Assembly: GCA_002721995.1 (NCBI GenBank)
Contig: PBMF01000025.1
Location: forward strand, 151,834-215,833
Length of the DNA stretch: 64,000 bases
Direction: 5' to 3'
DNA from: Chloroflexota bacterium
Lineage (GTDB): Bacteria > Chloroflexota > Dehalococcoidia > Lucifugimonadales > UBA3495
Positions 62,450 through 64,000 of this stretch are shown piece after piece. How positions within the stretch are numbered: the first letter of the stretch is position 1; the number at the start of each line of letters is the position of its first letter. Under the pieces are notes generated by a model that saw only the letters and a program-made list of their open reading frames with translations, searched no databases and was not told the DNA's origin. The translations under genes were made by a program, and so were the position numbers.

Positions 62450-62665
62450 CTAGCCTACCCGGACGCTGATGATGGAGATGACGACGAAGACCACGGCCAG
62501 GAAGATGGTGAATTGGAACAGGGTCTTTTCCAGTCCGCGGCGGGTCCGGACGGTGGACGAGGCAGAGCCGAACAGGCCGCCGCCGCCCTCCTTCACCTGG
62601 GCAAGTATCACAACCACCAGCAGTATGGATACCAGCAGTTGGATGATGTTCATGAAATCGCTCAT
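62450..62665 (-). CDS. secG: Preprotein translocase subunit SecG
   Basis: 71 residues from MSDFMNIIQLLV (GAGG 8 bases upstream). Two membrane helices (about 5-22 and 50-68) flank the conserved loop KEGGGGLFGSASSTVRTRRG. It assists the SecYE channel in protein export. Lies between gatB and the SAM hydrolase on the same strand. Confidence 0.93.
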   Translation of the reverse strand: MSDFMNIIQLLVSILLVVVILAQVKEGGGGLFGSASSTVRTRRGLEKTLFQFTIFLAVVFVVISIISVRVG

Positions 62666-62718
62666 CGATTGACCTCGGCGGAGAAATTCCGCCATCCTTT
62701 GTTATCCGGGTAATTAGG

Positions 62719-64000
62719 CTATTTCAGCGCTTCCAGGGCCTCAACCACCAGCTGATTGACCAGGTCTGGTTTGGCCTGGCCCTTGGTGATTTTCATCACC
62801 TGCCCCACCAGGAACTTGGCGGCGGTGTCCTTGCCGCCCATGTAATCGGCCACCGCGTTGGGGTTGGCTTCTATGGCTTCGCCCACCGCAGCCTCAACGG
62901 CCGAAGAGTCGCTTATTTGAGTATAGCCCTTCTCATCCACCACTTGGGCGGGAGAATGGCCTGATTCGAATGCTTCTTCCAACACTGTCTTGGCCATGGA
63001 GACGCTGACCGTCCCCTGGTCCACCAGGTCTATGAGCTCGGCGATGTGGGCTGGAGAGGTTGGCGACTGGTCTATTTCCAGGTTTTGGAGGTTGAGCAGC
63101 CGGCTCAGTTCGCCCAGGACCCAGTTGCTCACGTTCTTGGCGTATTTCTCGTTCTCTGCTCCGGTGAGCGTCTTCAGCCCGGCCGTTTCCTCGTAGAAGT
63201 CGGCCATGGCCTTGGAGTTGGTCAACAGACGGGCGTCGTACTCGGGCAGACCATATTGCTGGCAGAACCGGGCCATGCGCTGGCCGGCCAGCTCTGGAAT
63301 CTTGCTCCGGATCTCTTCGACCCAGGCCCCGTCCACCGCCAGAGGGGGGAGGTCGGGCTCCGGGAAGTAGCGGTAATCGTGGGCCTCCTCCTTGCTGCGT
63401 TGGGAGTAGGTCACGCTGCGCTCTTCCGACCAGCCGCGGGTCTCCTGGACAACCCGCTCTCCCGAGTCCAACACCTTCTTCTGGCGCTCCATCTCGTGGG
63501 TCAGCGCCTGGAAGACGGCGCGGACGCTGTTCATGTTCTTGATCTCGGCCTTGGTGCCGTACTCTTCCTGTCCCACGGGGCGCAGGCTGATGTTGGCGTC
63601 GCACCGGAAGCTGCCGTCCTGGGCGTTTCCGGTGGAGACCCCCAGGTATTGGATGATGGAATGCAGGCTGGTCAGGTAGGACCGCGCCTCTTCGGGAGAG
63701 CGCATGTCCGGGTGGCTGACCACCTCCATCAGCGGGACACCGGAGCGGTTCACATCCACCAGACTGTGGGCCTTCCCGTTGTCCGCATTCACGTGCTGCA
63801 GTTTGGAGACGTCCTCTTCTAGATGGACCCTCTCCACGCGGACCCGGCGTTCCTGCCCATCGGCGGTGATATCCAGGTGGCCTTCCATGGCCAGGGGCAT
63901 GTCGTACTGGGATATCTGGTATCCCTTCATCAGGTCGGGATAGGGGTAGTTCTTGCGGTCGAATTTGGTGAAACCGGGAATATCACAGCCCAGGGCCAGG
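62719..64000 (-). CDS. gatB: Aspartyl/glutamyl-tRNA amidotransferase subunit B (5' end outside the window)
   Basis: The frame is open through 64000, so the N-terminal part is cut off; about 427 C-terminal residues are present. Conserved blocks: FTKFDRKNYPYPDLMKGYQI, VNRSGVPLMEVVSHPDMRS, GSFRCDANISLRPVGQEEYG, AEIKNMNSVRAVFQAL and the C-terminal YqeY-like tail that binds tRNA (about the last 130). GatCAB converts misacylated Glu-tRNA(Gln) or Asp-tRNA(Asn) to the amide form. Followed by secG. Confidence 0.95.
   Translation of the reverse strand, partial: LALGCDIPGFTKFDRKNYPYPDLMKGYQISQYDMPLAMEGHLDITADGQERRVRVERVHLEEDVSKLQHVNADNGKAHSLVDVNRSGVPLMEVVSHPDMRSPEEARSYLTSLHSIIQYLGVSTGNAQDGSFRCDANISLRPVGQEEYGTKAEIKNMNSVRAVFQALTHEMERQKKVLDSGERVVQETRGWSEERSVTYSQRSKEEAHDYRYFPEPDLPPLAVDGAWVEEIRSKIPELAGQRMARFCQQYGLPEYDARLLTNSKAMADFYEETAGLKTLTGAENEKYAKNVSNWVLGELSRLLNLQNLEIDQSPTSPAHIAELIDLVDQGTVSVSMAKTVLEEAFESGHSPAQVVDEKGYTQISDSSAVEAAVGEAIEANPNAVADYMGGKDTAAKFLVGQVMKITKGQAKPDLVNQLVVEALEALK

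Noticed and set aside
1..64000. tRNA, rRNA, CRISPR arrays, insertion sequences and phage genes
   Set aside because: None recognised: no TPsiC-type tRNA sequence, no spaced direct-repeat array, and no transposase or integrase motif in any frame.

Overview
The window is GC-rich, gene-dense bacterial DNA. Three luciferase-like flavin monooxygenases, a CaiB-type CoA transferase, NHL beta-propellers, a DUF1501/DUF1800 pair, a Rieske oxygenase, several SDRs, MFS carriers and a glycine-betaine methyltransferase pair together look like a marine or sponge-associated Chloroflexota of the SAR202 / Dehalococcoidia type. This placement rests on gene content only; there is no rRNA or other phylogenetic marker except secG and a partial gatB.

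Layout. 1-3 kb: Old Yellow Enzyme, then a Rieske/arsenite-oxidase-small-subunit-like gene followed by a frameshifted Tat-signal protein and a frameshifted mobA. 3-15 kb: mostly intact catabolic enzymes (SDR, double CMD proteins, thiolase, CoA transferase, Usp, Gfo/Idh/MocA, split-barrel FMN protein, maleate-isomerase-like protein, M20 amidohydrolase, aldo/keto reductase). 15-22 kb: secreted two-module protein, MqnA-like protein, and a DUF1800-DUF1501-NHL set. 21.5-27 kb: split TPP decarboxylase, two tandem MFS carriers and an NtaA-type monooxygenase. 27-35 kb: MaoC pair among broken genes (DNRLRE remnant, acyl-CoA dehydrogenase, AraC regulator, TfoX, glycosyltransferase). 35-47 kb: mycothiol-type formaldehyde dehydrogenase, amidase, amber-interrupted lipoprotein, Rieske oxygenase, esterase, SDR pseudogene, a DsbA/FrnE-like gene with an in-frame UGA exactly at the first catalytic cysteine, sarcosine-oxidase-like flavoprotein and a decayed NHL gene. 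47-51 kb: GlcG-like protein and a cohesin / cohesin-dockerin surface pair. 51.5-55.5 kb: CoA ligase, B12-binding subunit and mutase large subunit whose active-site residues match 2-hydroxyisobutyryl-CoA mutase rather than methylmalonyl-CoA mutase, with toxin-antitoxin debris in between. 55.5-64 kb: NHL protein, SDR, two betaine-synthesis methyltransferases, E1 alpha/beta dehydrogenase, SAM hydroxide adenosyltransferase, secG and partial gatB.

The most notable items are the candidate selenoprotein at 43075-43680, the 2-hydroxyisobutyryl-CoA-mutase-like cluster, the non-cellulosomal cohesin/dockerin pair, and an unusually high density of broken genes (about a dozen in 64 kb). Some of these carry only single-base gaps in G runs, which could be sequencing error; others carry several nonsense codons and are real pseudogenes.
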